This document shows, piece after piece, positions 1 to 8,847 of a DNA stretch of 64,000 nucleotides (positions are counted from its first letter, which is position 1; the number at the start of each line of letters is the position of its first letter). The stretch spans positions 72,833-136,832 of the forward strand of contig URFW01000004.1 in assembly GCA_900547225.1 (NCBI GenBank), given 5' to 3'. Below the pieces are notes generated by a model. The model worked only from the letters and a program-made list of their open reading frames with translations, made no database searches and had not been told where the DNA came from. The stretch is from an uncultured Mycoplasmatota bacterium (GTDB lineage: Bacteria; Bacillota_I; Bacilli_A; RF39; UBA660). The translations under genes were made by a program, and so were the position numbers.

Positions 1-2033
1 TTAGGTGAGATATATACGTAATGCTCTATATAATTTTCTGTTATGTCAGATACTTTTACGTTTACCTTTTTATTGTTTGGAAGCGTAAGCTTTACATAAC
101 TATTCTTTTTTAATTTAAGTAGTTTTGCAAGCTTTTCAGATATTATAATTCCATCGTCATCCATTTTAATATCTTTTTTAGTTTTTCTTTGTCTAAGCGT
201 TATATAATCGTTTATCTTTTCTTTGTTTTCAGGAACAATGATGTTAGAATTTTCACTTTTTTTATTATTTTTCAATAAAACGTTAGATTTATAAACATAA
301 GTTATTTTCTTTATCTCATTTTCATCTAATATTTTTTCTTCTAAAACTTTCTTATCATTATTTGAAGCATTATTATTTATGCTAATTATCATGTCATATT
401 TATCTATTTTATTATACTGGTTATCAGCTACTTTCATAACGGAGTCTTTTATTCCAAATGAAGCAAGTATTAATGCGGTAGAACCACAAATACCAATTAC
501 GGTCATAAATAATCTTTTTTTGTATCTAAATATGTTTCTTAAAGTAATCTTGTTTAGGAAACTTAAACTATTCCAGATTTTATCTATTTTTTCTAGGAAT
601 ATTCTTTTTCCTTTTTTAGGAGCCTCTGGTCTCATAAGTTCTGCTGGTGTTTTGCTAGTATCTTTAAGGAAGACTAGTATTGTTGCTAAAACGGTAGATA
701 AAATTGAAAAAACTAAAGAGAATATGGCATAGTTAATTTGCATAGTAGCATTTATACTTGGCATATCGTAAAAGATATTGTAGCAATAACCAACAAGCAT
801 AGGAATTAACTTATAGAACAAAATAGTTCCTATTATGCTTCCTAAAATACTTGCTAAAAACGCATATAAAACGTATTTAAAGATAACTGATGATTTACTA
901 TAACCAATCGCTCTTAAAGTTCCCATTTGACTTCTTTCTTCATCTACCATACGTGTCATAGTAGTTAAGCTAACTAAAGCCGCAACTAAGAAGAACATTA
1001 AAGGAAAGACCTTAGCTATGTTTTCTATTCTTTCTGTTTCAAGCTTGTATTCATAAAATCCGGCAACTTCACTTCGTTTTATAGAATATGCTAAAACGTC
1101 TTTTATTTTTGATAACTCATCTTCTTTTTCCTTTAGTTCACTGCTTACTTCCTTAATTGACGTATTAAGTTCGTCACTAGGTAAGTCCGTACTATTAAGT
1201 CTATTTAAATTATCTTTTAATTCATTTATGTCACTTTCAAGAACACTTACGTTTCTTTTGTGAGTTTCTTTAGCACTCTTTAAAATTTCTTCGTTAACTA
1301 ATGATTTATACTTATTAATAAAACTATCATACTTTTTACTATAGGTGTCATACTTATTAGCACCCTTAATTGTTACATATCCTTCTGTATATAAATCAGA
1401 TGCAAAATCGCCTTCACTTAAATACATAAAATAATCTACTTTTCCGTTTTTTAAATTACTAGTTCCTCTGTCTTTTGAAGAGTAGTAGCTGCTTCTTACA
1501 ACACCTACTATTTTTATTTTTTTAGCGCGAAGACCATTTTCATCTTCTGGTTTTAGCGTAACTAAATCATCAAGTGATAAATTATTATCGGTTAAAAACT
1601 TTTCTTCAACTAATCCTTCGTTGATGGTTTTAGGATACCTTCCTTTAAGTAAGGTTAAATGATTTATATAATCATCACTTTTTAAGTCTCTGTCTTCATT
1701 TATACTATTTAACTTAATTACGTAGTCGGAGTTATTAATCGTTGTTATAACGTCTAATGTTTTTGATAGGAAAACTCCTTTAACACCATCTACTTGTTTT
1801 AAAGAATAGTAGTCATTTTTTGAAAATCCAGATGATGAAACTACCTTTAGGTCAAATAAATTAGTTTCCTTATAATATGCTTTTGCAGTTTCTTTCATGT
1901 CCTTTGGAGTAGATTTAAGGCCTACATAAAAGCCTGTTCCGATAACTATTATTAATAATAAGGAAATAAACTTTTTTTTATTAAGTGATATTTCTCTTAA
2001 AGCGTCCTTTAATATACTTTTTTTCTTTACCAT
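1..2033 (-). CDS. ABC transporter permease, FtsX/MacB type (3' end beyond window)
   Basis: Open minus-strand reading frame with start codon at 2031-2033 that runs off the left edge, so at least 677 residues are visible and the C-terminus is missing. It begins [20 protein letters not shown] followed by a hydrophobic segment, then a large extracytoplasmic region with a coiled-coil-like Lys/Glu-rich stretch, then a cluster of membrane segments containing the MVDEERSQMGTLRAIGYSK motif. That motif is typical of FtsX-domain permeases of the MacB/LolCE class, and a second extracytoplasmic part follows. The start overlaps the end of the ATPase gene by 7 bases, so the two are translationally coupled and form one exporter. 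Substrate unknown; peptides or lipids are usual for the class. Confidence 0.85.
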   Translation of the reverse strand, partial: MVKKKSILKDALREISLNKKKFISLLLIIVIGTGFYVGLKSTPKDMKETAKAYYKETNLFDLKVVSSSGFSKNDYYSLKQVDGVKGVFLSKTLDVITTINNSDYVIKLNSINEDRDLKSDDYINHLTLLKGRYPKTINEGLVEEKFLTDNNLSLDDLVTLKPEDENGLRAKKIKIVGVVRSSYYSSKDRGTSNLKNGKVDYFMYLSEGDFASDLYTEGYVTIKGANKYDTYSKKYDSFINKYKSLVNEEILKSAKETHKRNVSVLESDINELKDNLNRLNSTDLPSDELNTSIKEVSSELKEKEDELSKIKDVLAYSIKRSEVAGFYEYKLETERIENIAKVFPLMFFLVAALVSLTTMTRMVDEERSQMGTLRAIGYSKSSVIFKYVLYAFLASILGSIIGTILFYKLIPMLVGYCYNIFYDMPSINATMQINYAIFSLVFSILSTVLATILVFLKDTSKTPAELMRPEAPKKGKRIFLEKIDKIWNSLSFLNKITLRNIFRYKKRLFMTVIGICGSTALILASFGIKDSVMKVADNQYNKIDKYDMIISINNNASNNDKKVLEEKILDENEIKKITYVYKSNVLLKNNKKSENSNIIVPENKEKINDYITLRQRKTKKDIKMDDDGIIISEKLAKLLKLKKNSYVKLTLPNNKKVNVKVSDITENYIEHYVYISP

Positions 2034-2728
2034 TTTAAATCACCTACAGCCTTAGGTTTTTTATTTATTTTAACGCTTGATACACTTCCGTTTTTAAAGG
2101 TAATAACTTTGTTTGCCATAGGTGCTATTGCATTGTTATGAGTTATTATAACGACTGTCATTTTTTCTTTTTTAGCCATGTTTTGTAATAGTTTTAATAT
2201 TTGCTTGCCGGTTTTATAATCAAGTGCACCAGTAGGTTCATCACATAAAAGTAATTTAGGCCTTTTAGCAACTCCTCTTGCAATTGCAACACGTTGTTGT
2301 TCTCCTCCAGATAATTCAGAAGGAAAGTTATCCATTCTTTTTGTTAATCCAACCTTTTTTATGACGCTTGTAGCATCCATTGGATTTTTACATATTTGTG
2401 TTGCTAGTTCAACGTTTTCTTTAGCGGTTAGATTTTGTACTAAATTATAAAATTGAAATACGAATCCAACGTCTTCACGTCTGTATTTAATTAGTTTTCT
2501 CTCCTTTAATTCAGTTATGTTAACACCGTCTACAATTACGCTTCCACTTGATGCTTTATCTATTCCACCTAATATGTTTAAACAAGTTGTTTTACCTGCT
2601 CCGGAAGGCCCTAAAATAATGGCAAGTTCACCTTTTTCTATTTCAAATGATGCTTTTTTAAGTGCTTTTACTATAACTTCTTCATTACCATAATTTTTAC
2701 ATACGTTTTTAAATTCTATATAAGCCAT
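2027..2728 (-). CDS. ABC transporter ATP-binding protein, MacB/LolD type
   Basis: A 233-residue single-domain ABC ATPase. Visible motifs are Walker A GPSGAGKT near residue 42, the signature [14 protein letters not shown], Walker [13 protein letters not shown] and the H-loop ITHN. The phrase DEPTGALD is typical of the MacB/LolD/FtsE group. It is the first gene of a two-gene minus-strand unit with the FtsX-type permease and would energise it from the cytoplasmic face. A GGAGGG ribosome site lies just before the ATG (revcomp of 2735-2740). The last about 25 residues after the nucleotide-binding domain are Lys-rich and of unknown role. Confidence 0.93.
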   Translation of the reverse strand: MAYIEFKNVCKNYGNEEVIVKALKKASFEIEKGELAIILGPSGAGKTTCLNILGGIDKASSGSVIVDGVNITELKERKLIKYRREDVGFVFQFYNLVQNLTAKENVELATQICKNPMDATSVIKKVGLTKRMDNFPSELSGGEQQRVAIARGVAKRPKLLLCDEPTGALDYKTGKQILKLLQNMAKKEKMTVVIITHNNAIAPMANKVITFKNGSVSSVKINKKPKAVGDLKW

Positions 2729-2872
2729 AAAAACCCTCCTTTTCCAGATATTATATTACAGTTTAGAAGGTTAAATGTCAACTCAAGTTAAAATATTATT
2801 TTATTTTTTTTAAACAAATGTTATAATGAATTTATAAGATAGGAAAGAAAGTATAATTATGGGGTGAAAATT

Positions 2873-4795
2873 ATGGAAGAAAAAGATTTCGAAACATTAG
2901 AAGATTTAGATATTAATGATGAAAATACTCGTAAAGAGAAAACTAATTTAGATGAAGAAAACAAGGAAGATGTAAACGTAATAAATGAACAGAAGATAGA
3001 TGACATTCCAAAAGAAGCTAAAGTAGAGGCTCTTCCAAACGAAATAGGAAGAGTAAGTGATGTTGGAGTGCAAGACGTAACTATAAAAGTTACTTCATCT
3101 TTAGCATTTGAAAAAAACTTAATTGATCACCACGTTATATTTGAAACAAATTCTAATCAAAAAATAGTTGGAACGGTAATTAGTTTAAATAGTGAAATAG
3201 GAAGCATTAAATTAATAGGGGAAATAAATGGTCCTAGATTTATTCCTGGTGTACTTGTAAAACCATCCATTGGAAACGTTTGTTTTGTTGCAACAGATGA
3301 AGAAGTAAGATTAATAATATCAGGAGATCAAAACAACTTTATGAAAAGGGTATTAATTGGTAATATGCCGCTTTATAACAATACTCCGGCATATGTTCAA
3401 ACAAATGCTTTTTTTAGTAATCACTTTGCAATTTTTGGGAATACTGGTTCTGGTAAGTCTTGCGGAGTTGCGAGATTATTTCAAAATATATTCTTTAATA
3501 ATACGCAAACTCCAAGAAATGCGTGTATATTTATATTTGATGCTTATGGGGAATATGAAAGTGCCTTATCAGTTCAAAATAGTCAGGTGTTTTTTAAGAG
3601 ATATTCAACTAACGTAAGGGAAAATCCTAACACGCTAATAAAACTACCTTTATGGCTTTTAGATATTGATGATTTTGCGCTTTTACTTGAGGCTGATGAT
3701 CCAACTCAATTACCAATAATTGAAAAAGCTTTAAGATTAGTTACTGTTTTCTCTGGTAGTGATGAGGAAACTAAAATATATAAAAATGATATAATTGCAA
3801 AGGCTATACTAGAAGTACTTTATTCTGGTGGAGCAGCATCACAAATACATGACCAAATATTTGCAATATTAACTTCATTTAATACTGAGGATTTAAACCT
3901 TGAAACTCCTATTGTACAACCTGGTTATACCAGAAGCTTAAGACAGTGCTTAATAATTGATAAGGAAGGCAAGATAGGGGAAATGCAGCTTGTAACTGAG
4001 TTTATTAAAAAGTTCATCAACCCTGATTTAAAACTAGAACTTCCTGATGGAACGATACCTTTTACATTGGAAAACTTAAGAGAAGCTTTTGATTTTGCAC
4101 TTATTTCTGAAGGAATACTAAAAAGTGATAAATTATATGATAAGGCAAACGTACTTAAAGTAAGACTTGATTCACTTATTAAGGGTGAGTATGCCCAGTA
4201 TTTCAAAATGGATAGGTACGTTGATAAAAATACGTTTATAAAAGAGCTTATTACCGCTTCTAATGGTGCAAGAGCGCAAATCATAAATATAAACATAAGT
4301 TATTTGGATGATAGACTTGCAAAGACAATATGTAAGATATATGCAAAATTATTGTTTGATTTTACTTCTAAATTGCAGCAGAGAGGATCTTTTCCTGTTC
4401 ATCTAATATTAGAAGAAGCTCATAGATACGTGCAGCAAGATTCTGATTCGAAAGTGTTAGGATATAATATTTTTGATAGAATTGCTAAAGAAGGAAGAAA
4501 GTATGGCGTTATATTAGGTCTTATATCCCAAAGACCATCAGAGATGAGTGAAACTGTATTATCACAGTGTTCTAACTTTTTAATATTTAAGATGCAACAC
4601 CCTAAAGATGTATCGTTTATAAGACAAATGGTTCCTTTTATAACCGATGAAATAGTTGAGAAAATGAAAGGATTGCAACCTGGTACTTGCGTTGTATTCG
4701 GTTCTGCATTTAAGCTTCCAACCATAGTTAAAATGGAAATGCCATATCCACAACCAATGAGCCAAAACGTCGATGTTTCAAGATTATGGTATTAA
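2873..4795 (+). CDS. HerA-like ATPase (DUF87 / FtsK-HerA superfamily)
   Basis: About 640 residues. The first 50 are very acidic and probably disordered, followed by a small beta-rich region as in the N-terminal HAS barrel of HerA. Walker A is GNTGSGKS near residue 189, and a Walker B-like LILEEAHRY lies near 510; this order and the EEAH motif fit the HerA/DUF87 family of hexameric DNA pumps. ATG 2873 was chosen over GTG 2864 because GGGGTG at 2861-2866 is then correctly spaced. Archaeal HerA partners with NurA nuclease, but no nuclease gene adjoins here, so the substrate is unknown. A strong terminator follows directly. Confidence 0.8.
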   Translation: MEEKDFETLEDLDINDENTRKEKTNLDEENKEDVNVINEQKIDDIPKEAKVEALPNEIGRVSDVGVQDVTIKVTSSLAFEKNLIDHHVIFETNSNQKIVGTVISLNSEIGSIKLIGEINGPRFIPGVLVKPSIGNVCFVATDEEVRLIISGDQNNFMKRVLIGNMPLYNNTPAYVQTNAFFSNHFAIFGNTGSGKSCGVARLFQNIFFNNTQTPRNACIFIFDAYGEYESALSVQNSQVFFKRYSTNVRENPNTLIKLPLWLLDIDDFALLLEADDPTQLPIIEKALRLVTVFSGSDEETKIYKNDIIAKAILEVLYSGGAASQIHDQIFAILTSFNTEDLNLETPIVQPGYTRSLRQCLIIDKEGKIGEMQLVTEFIKKFINPDLKLELPDGTIPFTLENLREAFDFALISEGILKSDKLYDKANVLKVRLDSLIKGEYAQYFKMDRYVDKNTFIKELITASNGARAQIININISYLDDRLAKTICKIYAKLLFDFTSKLQQRGSFPVHLILEEAHRYVQQDSDSKVLGYNIFDRIAKEGRKYGVILGLISQRPSEMSETVLSQCSNFLIFKMQHPKDVSFIRQMVPFITDEIVEKMKGLQPGTCVVFGSAFKLPTIVKMEMPYPQPMSQNVDVSRLWY

Positions 4796-4825
4796 AGAAA
4801 TCATAAAAGTGATTTCTTTTTCTTT
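4794..4825 (+). terminator. intrinsic terminator after the HerA-like gene
   Basis: Perfect 10-bp inverted repeat AAAGAAATCA / TGATTTCTTT with a six-base loop, running into T-rich sequence. It overlaps the stop codon of the HerA-like gene. Confidence 0.85.
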
Positions 4826-4879
4826 ATTCATTTTTTTAAATGTGTTAAAATATAAATATATAAAGAAAGGGTAACGATA

Positions 4880-5338
4880 ATGAAAGAACAAACAAAAAAG
4901 ATGATATTATTAATAGCAATATGCACAGTAACAATTGGAATACTTGTAGTTGCGCTTAAACTAAATCAAAACAGGGAAGAAAACTTACTTTCAGAATCTA
5001 AAATAAAGAATTATTTAACTGAAATTAAGTATGATGAAATATCAAACCACGTTATAGAACAACCAAGTTCTGTTATCTACGTATCAAATAGTAGTGAAGA
5101 CAGCACCAAAAAATTTGAAAATATATTTATACCTGTAGTAAAAAAATATAATTTAGAAAACGAAATTATATATATTAATATTAATGGTATAACGGTTGTT
5201 GATCCATTTTATCAAAGTGCACCAGAGTTAGTTTTTTATACTAATGGAGAAGTGTCTGACGTAATAGATGTTAGTACATTAAAAACTAAAGATGACGTAA
5301 TTAAAGTGCTAAAGGAAAGAAGTGTAATAAATGATTAA
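4880..5338 (+). CDS. membrane-anchored protein, possible thioredoxin fold
   Basis: A 152-residue protein with one N-terminal membrane helix (about residues 8-25) and an extracytoplasmic domain. The pattern of a strand SSVIYVSNSSED, a helix, then a strand ELVFYTNGEV resembles thioredoxin-like accessory proteins, but there is no CxxC motif, so redox activity is not expected. An AAAGGG ribosome site precedes the ATG. The 3' end overlaps trmL by 8 bases, suggesting co-transcription. I do not recognise a specific family; the fold assignment is only a pattern impression. Confidence 0.6.
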   Translation: MKEQTKKMILLIAICTVTIGILVVALKLNQNREENLLSESKIKNYLTEIKYDEISNHVIEQPSSVIYVSNSSEDSTKKFENIFIPVVKKYNLENEIIYININGITVVDPFYQSAPELVFYTNGEVSDVIDVSTLKTKDDVIKVLKERSVIND

Positions 5339-5855
5339 CGTAGTATTATTTGAACCAGAAATACCAGGCAATACTGGCAATATAATGCGTACTTGTGCTG
5401 CAACTGGAACTCATCTTCACTTAATTAAACCACTTGGTTTTTCACTAGATGAAAGTTATATAAAAAGAAGTGGTGCAAACTATATAAAAGACTGTGATTA
5501 TGAAGTATATGAAAACTGGGATGATTTTAAAAGTAAAAATAATGGTACATATTATTATTTAACCAGATATGGAAAAAAACCTCATACATCATTTGACTAT
5601 AGTAATAAAGATGAAAATATATATTTGGTATTTGGCAAAGAATCAAGTGGTATTCCTCTTGAGATACTAAAGGATGATTTAGAACATTGCCTTAGAATTC
5701 CTATGAATGATAAGGTAAGGGCACTTAATTTATCTAATTGTGCTGCTATTATGGTTTATGAGGTATTAAGACAACAAAACTATAATGATCTTTTAAGAAC
5801 TGAGCCATTTAAGGGAGAAGACTTTATAGAAACAGGAATAGATGCTAGCAAATAA
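5331..5855 (+). CDS. trmL: tRNA (cytidine/uridine-2'-O-)-methyltransferase TrmL (YibK)
   Basis: A SPOUT-family methyltransferase of 174 residues, slightly longer than the usual 155-160. The N-terminus NVVLFEPEIPGNTGNIMRTC is diagnostic for TrmL/YibK, and the C-terminal knot motifs LVFGKESSGIP and LRIPMNDKVRALNLSNCAAI form the trefoil-knot SAM site. The E. coli enzyme methylates the ribose of position 34 in tRNA-Leu isoacceptors. It overlaps the upstream gene by 8 bases, so translation is probably coupled. A short terminator hairpin overlaps its stop codon. Confidence 0.95.
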   Translation: MINVVLFEPEIPGNTGNIMRTCAATGTHLHLIKPLGFSLDESYIKRSGANYIKDCDYEVYENWDDFKSKNNGTYYYLTRYGKKPHTSFDYSNKDENIYLVFGKESSGIPLEILKDDLEHCLRIPMNDKVRALNLSNCAAIMVYEVLRQQNYNDLLRTEPFKGEDFIETGIDASK

Positions 5856-5867
5856 GCTAGTTTTTTT
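5845..5867 (+). terminator. terminator of trmL
   Basis: CTAGC / GCTAG stem with a six-base loop and seven Ts. The trmL stop codon lies in the loop. Confidence 0.75.
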
Positions 5868-5879
5868 AAATTCATTTAA

Positions 5880-5903
5880 AAAAGCGATAAATAAATCGCT
5901 TTT
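5880..5903. terminator. bidirectional terminator between trmL and the minus-strand lipoprotein gene
   Basis: AAAAGCGAT / ATCGCTTTT, nine base pairs with a six-base loop, flanked by A/T runs on both sides. It sits where two convergent units meet and can serve either strand. Confidence 0.8.
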
Positions 5904-6774
5904 AATTATTTACTTCAAGTTTTATTGAGTTTATATTATCTTCCATAATTGAGATATAATCTTTTTTATCTTTTCTATCACTAGCACTTAGGGTAGATAT
6001 AGTATTTAGTTTTACGGTTGTAAACTCATAACTTTCTTTTAATTTTTTAATGGTATCATTTTCTTTTTCATCATCTTTTAAGAATATATAACTTATTTTC
6101 TTATTAGCTAAAAGTTTTCTTACTTCTGAAAGAGTCTTTTCATTTAAATTATTGTTTTCTTCTAATGATATAACGTTAAATCCATACTTTTCTAAATATT
6201 TAAACGTATCACTTGAAACAACTATCGTAGTGTTACTTGCGTTAGTTGCAATTTGTTTTAATTCAGCGTCTATCTCAGATAAATTAAGTTTTAACTCTTC
6301 ATAATTACTATCTATTACATCTGTTTCTATTTTTTCATTAATGTATTCTTCAAGACCTTTTTTTATGTTTGAAGCCATCATTAAATAGTTTGATGGGTTA
6401 AGCCAGTTTTCAGCAGGATCACCTGAATATGTCATACCAAGTGATGCATCAATTACCTTTATGTTTTTATTTTTATTTAAAAGGCTAACCGCATAATCCT
6501 TTTCTTTTTTTATAGTTCCATTATAAACAAATAAATCTCCTTTACTATAATCACTTAATTGTTTATTTGTTAGCTTATAATTTTTATAGTTTATTCCATC
6601 TGGATAAATACTATATATGGCAATTTTTTCTCCGTATAAGTTATCTAGTATATATTCCGTTGGGTAAGTACTTGTATAAGCCGTCATGGAAAACGTAGTA
6701 TCTTCCTTAGCACACCCAGATAACATAAATAGTGATACGATAACTCCAATTATCACAATAATTTTATTTTTCAT
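5902..6774 (-). CDS. TroA/ZnuA-fold lipoprotein lacking histidine ligands
   Basis: A 290-residue lipoprotein: signal segment, then the lipobox LSGC with Cys near residue 21. The order of motifs matches metal-ABC substrate-binding proteins: EKIAIYSIYPDGINYKNYKL, DLFVYNG, NWLNPSNYLMMASNI, and SSDTFKYLEKYGFNVISLEE. In zinc and manganese binders several of these motifs carry metal-binding histidines (for example the H in the HDAFxY motif), yet this protein has no histidine at all. It may bind another ligand or be a scaffold. ATG at 6774 was chosen because a GGAGAAT site lies before it and the alternative 45 bases upstream has none; the start overlaps yidD by 11 bases. No permease or ATPase partner adjoins. 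Confidence 0.75.
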   Translation of the reverse strand: MKNKIIVIIGVIVSLFMLSGCAKEDTTFSMTAYTSTYPTEYILDNLYGEKIAIYSIYPDGINYKNYKLTNKQLSDYSKGDLFVYNGTIKKEKDYAVSLLNKNKNIKVIDASLGMTYSGDPAENWLNPSNYLMMASNIKKGLEEYINEKIETDVIDSNYEELKLNLSEIDAELKQIATNASNTTIVVSSDTFKYLEKYGFNVISLEENNNLNEKTLSEVRKLLANKKISYIFLKDDEKENDTIKKLKESYEFTTVKLNTISTLSASDRKDKKDYISIMEDNINSIKLEVNN

Positions 6775-6997
6775 TTTTATTCTCCTTTTTTGGTACGGGA
6801 TCATATCCATAAGTTCCAAACGGATTACACTTAAGTATTCTTATTGTTCCTAAATATAACCCTTTAAAAACTCCGTGAGTCTCTAGTGCTTCAATCATAT
6901 AATTTGAACACGACGGAACGTGTTTGCAGTATCCGTGAAAACTTCCAGGAATTTTTTGATATACTTTAACAATCCCTATTAATATTTTTTTAATCAT
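6764..6997 (-). CDS. yidD: membrane protein insertion efficiency factor YidD
   Basis: A 77-residue protein of the YidD family. Typical features are the amphipathic N-terminus, YQKIPGSFHGYCKHVPSCSNY with three conserved cysteines, and the C-terminal RILKCNPFGTYGYDPVP. In E. coli YidD sits at the inner membrane and aids YidC-dependent insertion. Here it heads a minus-strand pair with the TroA-fold lipoprotein, overlapping it by 11 bases, and is divergent from mraZ. The usual neighbours rpmH, rnpA and yidC are not in this window. Confidence 0.93.
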   Translation of the reverse strand: MIKKILIGIVKVYQKIPGSFHGYCKHVPSCSNYMIEALETHGVFKGLYLGTIRILKCNPFGTYGYDPVPKKENKNEK

Positions 6998-7060
6998 ACT
7001 GATATTTTATCATTTTTTAGATAATAATGGTAGGGGTATATTATAAAAAAATAAATTTTA

Positions 7061-7076
7061 TACTTTACGTAAAGTA
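7061..7076. promoter_or_regulatory. 16-bp perfect palindrome between yidD and mraZ
   Basis: TACTTTACGTAAAGTA is a perfect palindrome in the 185-base divergent intergenic space. Its size and symmetry fit a dimeric repressor operator. It lies 33 bases upstream of the mraZ -35 and within plausible reach of the yidD promoter. The cognate regulator is unknown. Confidence 0.4.
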
Positions 7077-7108
7077 CTATTTTTGTAATATTTTTTAGTT
7101 TTTTTATA

Positions 7109-7138
7109 TGGACAATTTATCTTATTATATGGTATCAT
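7109..7138 (+). promoter_or_regulatory. mraZ (dcw) promoter
   Basis: TGGACA, an 18-base spacer, then TATCAT: a good sigma-A-type promoter. The MraZ boxes begin directly downstream, so bound MraZ would block initiation or early elongation. Confidence 0.7.
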
Positions 7139-7175
7139 AGTGGTAGCCAGTGGAATAAAGTGGTAGATTGTGGGG
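7139..7175 (+). promoter_or_regulatory. MraZ operator: four boxes at 10-base spacing
   Basis: TGG-containing boxes start at exactly 7141, 7151, 7161 and 7171, three of them with the core AGTGG. Known MraZ operators are direct repeats of TGGG or GTG cores with about 10-base period upstream of mraZ, so this is the autoregulatory site. Confidence 0.82.
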
Positions 7176-7182
7176 GATTAAT

Positions 7183-7617
7183 ATGTTCATGGGAGAGTTT
7201 CATCATAATATTGATGATAAAGCAAGACTTGTTGTTCCATCTAAGTTCAGAGTAGAACTTGGAGATACATTTATTGTTACCCGCGGACTTGAAGGATGTC
7301 TATTCGTTTATTCAAAGGAAGAATGGGAAATATTGGTTGAAAAACTAAGAAAACTTCCATTTACAAAGAAAGATGCTAGGGCTTTCTTAAGATTTTTCTT
7401 GTCGGGAGCTGTTGAGGCATGCTTTGATAAACAAGGAAGAGTAGCACTTCCACAACCACTTGTATCTTACGCTAACATAGAAAAAGAATGCGTTATAATT
7501 GGCGTGAATGACAGACTAGAGATATGGTCAGAAAGTAAGTTTAACACCTTACTAGAAGAAAATTATGATAACATATCAGACATAGCAGAAGACTTGTTTG
7601 ATAATATGGAGGTTTAA
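7183..7617 (+). CDS. mraZ: transcriptional regulator MraZ
   Basis: A 144-residue MraZ with two AbrB-like SpoVT domains. The N-terminus MFMGEFHHNIDDKARLVVPS and the second-half KQGRVALPQPLVSYA are the two conserved DxxGR/K blocks. It binds the repeated boxes before its own gene and regulates the dcw operon. ATG 7183 was chosen over the in-frame codon at 7168: it gives the family-typical N-terminus and has GGGGG at 7172-7176 as ribosome site. rsmH follows with no intergenic base. Confidence 0.96.
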   Translation: MFMGEFHHNIDDKARLVVPSKFRVELGDTFIVTRGLEGCLFVYSKEEWEILVEKLRKLPFTKKDARAFLRFFLSGAVEACFDKQGRVALPQPLVSYANIEKECVIIGVNDRLEIWSESKFNTLLEENYDNISDIAEDLFDNMEV

Positions 7618-8538
7618 ATGAAACATATAAGCGTTTTACTAGAACCTACCATTTCTTCTTTAAACATTAAGGAAGATGGCATTTATGTTGACTGTACTTT
7701 AGGATATGCTGGTCATTCAAGTGCAATCTTAAAAAGATTGAAAAAGGGAAAATTATATGCTTTTGATCAAGATGAAGAAGCAAGAAATTATAGTGAAAAC
7801 ATTCTAAAGAAAGTTGGAGATAACTTTACTATTATTCCTAGTAACTTTGTTAATTTAAAAGAAGAACTAGAAAAAAGAGGTATTTTTAAAGTAGATGGCA
7901 TTATGTTTGACCTTGGAGTTTCATCTCCGCAACTAGATGATGCCACCAGGGGGTTTAGTTTTCACTTAGATGCAGATCTTGATATGCGTATGGATAGAAA
8001 AAGTAGCCTTTCGGCATATGAGGTTGTTAATGAATATTCTTTTAATGACTTATACCGAATAATAAGAGATTATGGTGAAGAAAAATACGCTAAGCAAATA
8101 GCAAGAGAAATAGAAAAAGTAAGAAGTAAAAGAAAAATAAAGACGACGCTTGAACTTGCAGAGGTTATATCTAATTGTGTACCTGCTAAATATAAAAGGC
8201 TTACACATCCTGCTAGAAGAACATTTCAAGCGATTAGAATAGAGGTAAATAAAGAACTTAGTATTCTACCTAAGGCCTTAAATGATGCGATTGATATGCT
8301 AAAAAAAGATGGTGTAATAGCAGTTATTACTTTCCACTCACTAGAGGATAGGATATGTAAAGAAGTATTTAAAGAAAGGTCTAAAGAAAACGAAATATTT
8401 AAAGGAATGCCAAACGTTCCTGAAGAATATATTCCAGATATTAAAGTGTTAAAAAAGATAAAGCCTTCTAAAGAAGAATTAGAAGAAAATAAAAGAAGTA
8501 GAAGTGCAACTTTAAGAGTTGCTATAAAACAAAAATAA
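7618..8538 (+). CDS. rsmH: 16S rRNA (cytosine1402-N4)-methyltransferase RsmH (MraW)
   Basis: A 306-residue class I methyltransferase. Motifs are HISVLLEPTI, YVDCTLGYAGHSSAIL (SAM loop), MFDLGVSSPQLDDATRGFSF, the HPARRTFQAIRIEVNKEL block and ITFHSLEDRI. It methylates N4 of C1402 in the ribosomal P site. The start codon immediately follows the mraZ stop, and its ribosome site GGAGG lies inside the end of mraZ, so the two are coupled. The second position is the standard one for dcw clusters. Confidence 0.97.
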   Translation: MKHISVLLEPTISSLNIKEDGIYVDCTLGYAGHSSAILKRLKKGKLYAFDQDEEARNYSENILKKVGDNFTIIPSNFVNLKEELEKRGIFKVDGIMFDLGVSSPQLDDATRGFSFHLDADLDMRMDRKSSLSAYEVVNEYSFNDLYRIIRDYGEEKYAKQIAREIEKVRSKRKIKTTLELAEVISNCVPAKYKRLTHPARRTFQAIRIEVNKELSILPKALNDAIDMLKKDGVIAVITFHSLEDRICKEVFKERSKENEIFKGMPNVPEEYIPDIKVLKKIKPSKEELEENKRSRSATLRVAIKQK

Positions 8539-8548
8539 GGGTGATAAT

Positions 8549-8836
8549 ATGGCAAAACAAAGAAAGAGAAAGACTAAATTTGAAAAAATGATGATAACAC
8601 TTACCGTAACTACGGTAGCATTTGTTTTCGTGTCCGTATTTTTCTTTAAGGCACAATTATCATCTGTTAATATAGAAGTCGAAAGACTTAAAAAAAGCGT
8701 AACTAAACAAGAAAAAGTAAACGAAAGTTTAACGATGAAAGTAAACGAACTTATTTCATTAGAAAATATGCAACTTGTTGCAGCAAGTAACGGATTGGAG
8801 TATAATAATAATAACATTATTGTAATTCAAAAATAA
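8549..8836 (+). CDS. ftsL: cell division protein FtsL
   Basis: A 95-residue bitopic protein: basic N-terminus, one membrane helix at about 15-35, then a heptad-like coiled coil at about 38-72 and a short extracytoplasmic tail. Sequence similarity in this family is low, so the call rests on size, topology and position between rsmH and a class B PBP. FtsL pairs with DivIC/FtsB and DivIB in the divisome. GGGTGAT is the ribosome site. Confidence 0.85.
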   Translation: MAKQRKRKTKFEKMMITLTVTTVAFVFVSVFFFKAQLSSVNIEVERLKKSVTKQEKVNESLTMKVNELISLENMQLVAASNGLEYNNNNIIVIQK

Positions 8837-8847
8837 GGGTGATTTAA

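Noticed and set aside
379..732. Plus-strand open frame of 117 residues with hydrophobic sequence
   Set aside because: It is antisense to the well-supported ABC permease; no ribosome site, and the opposite strand carries FtsX-type motifs.
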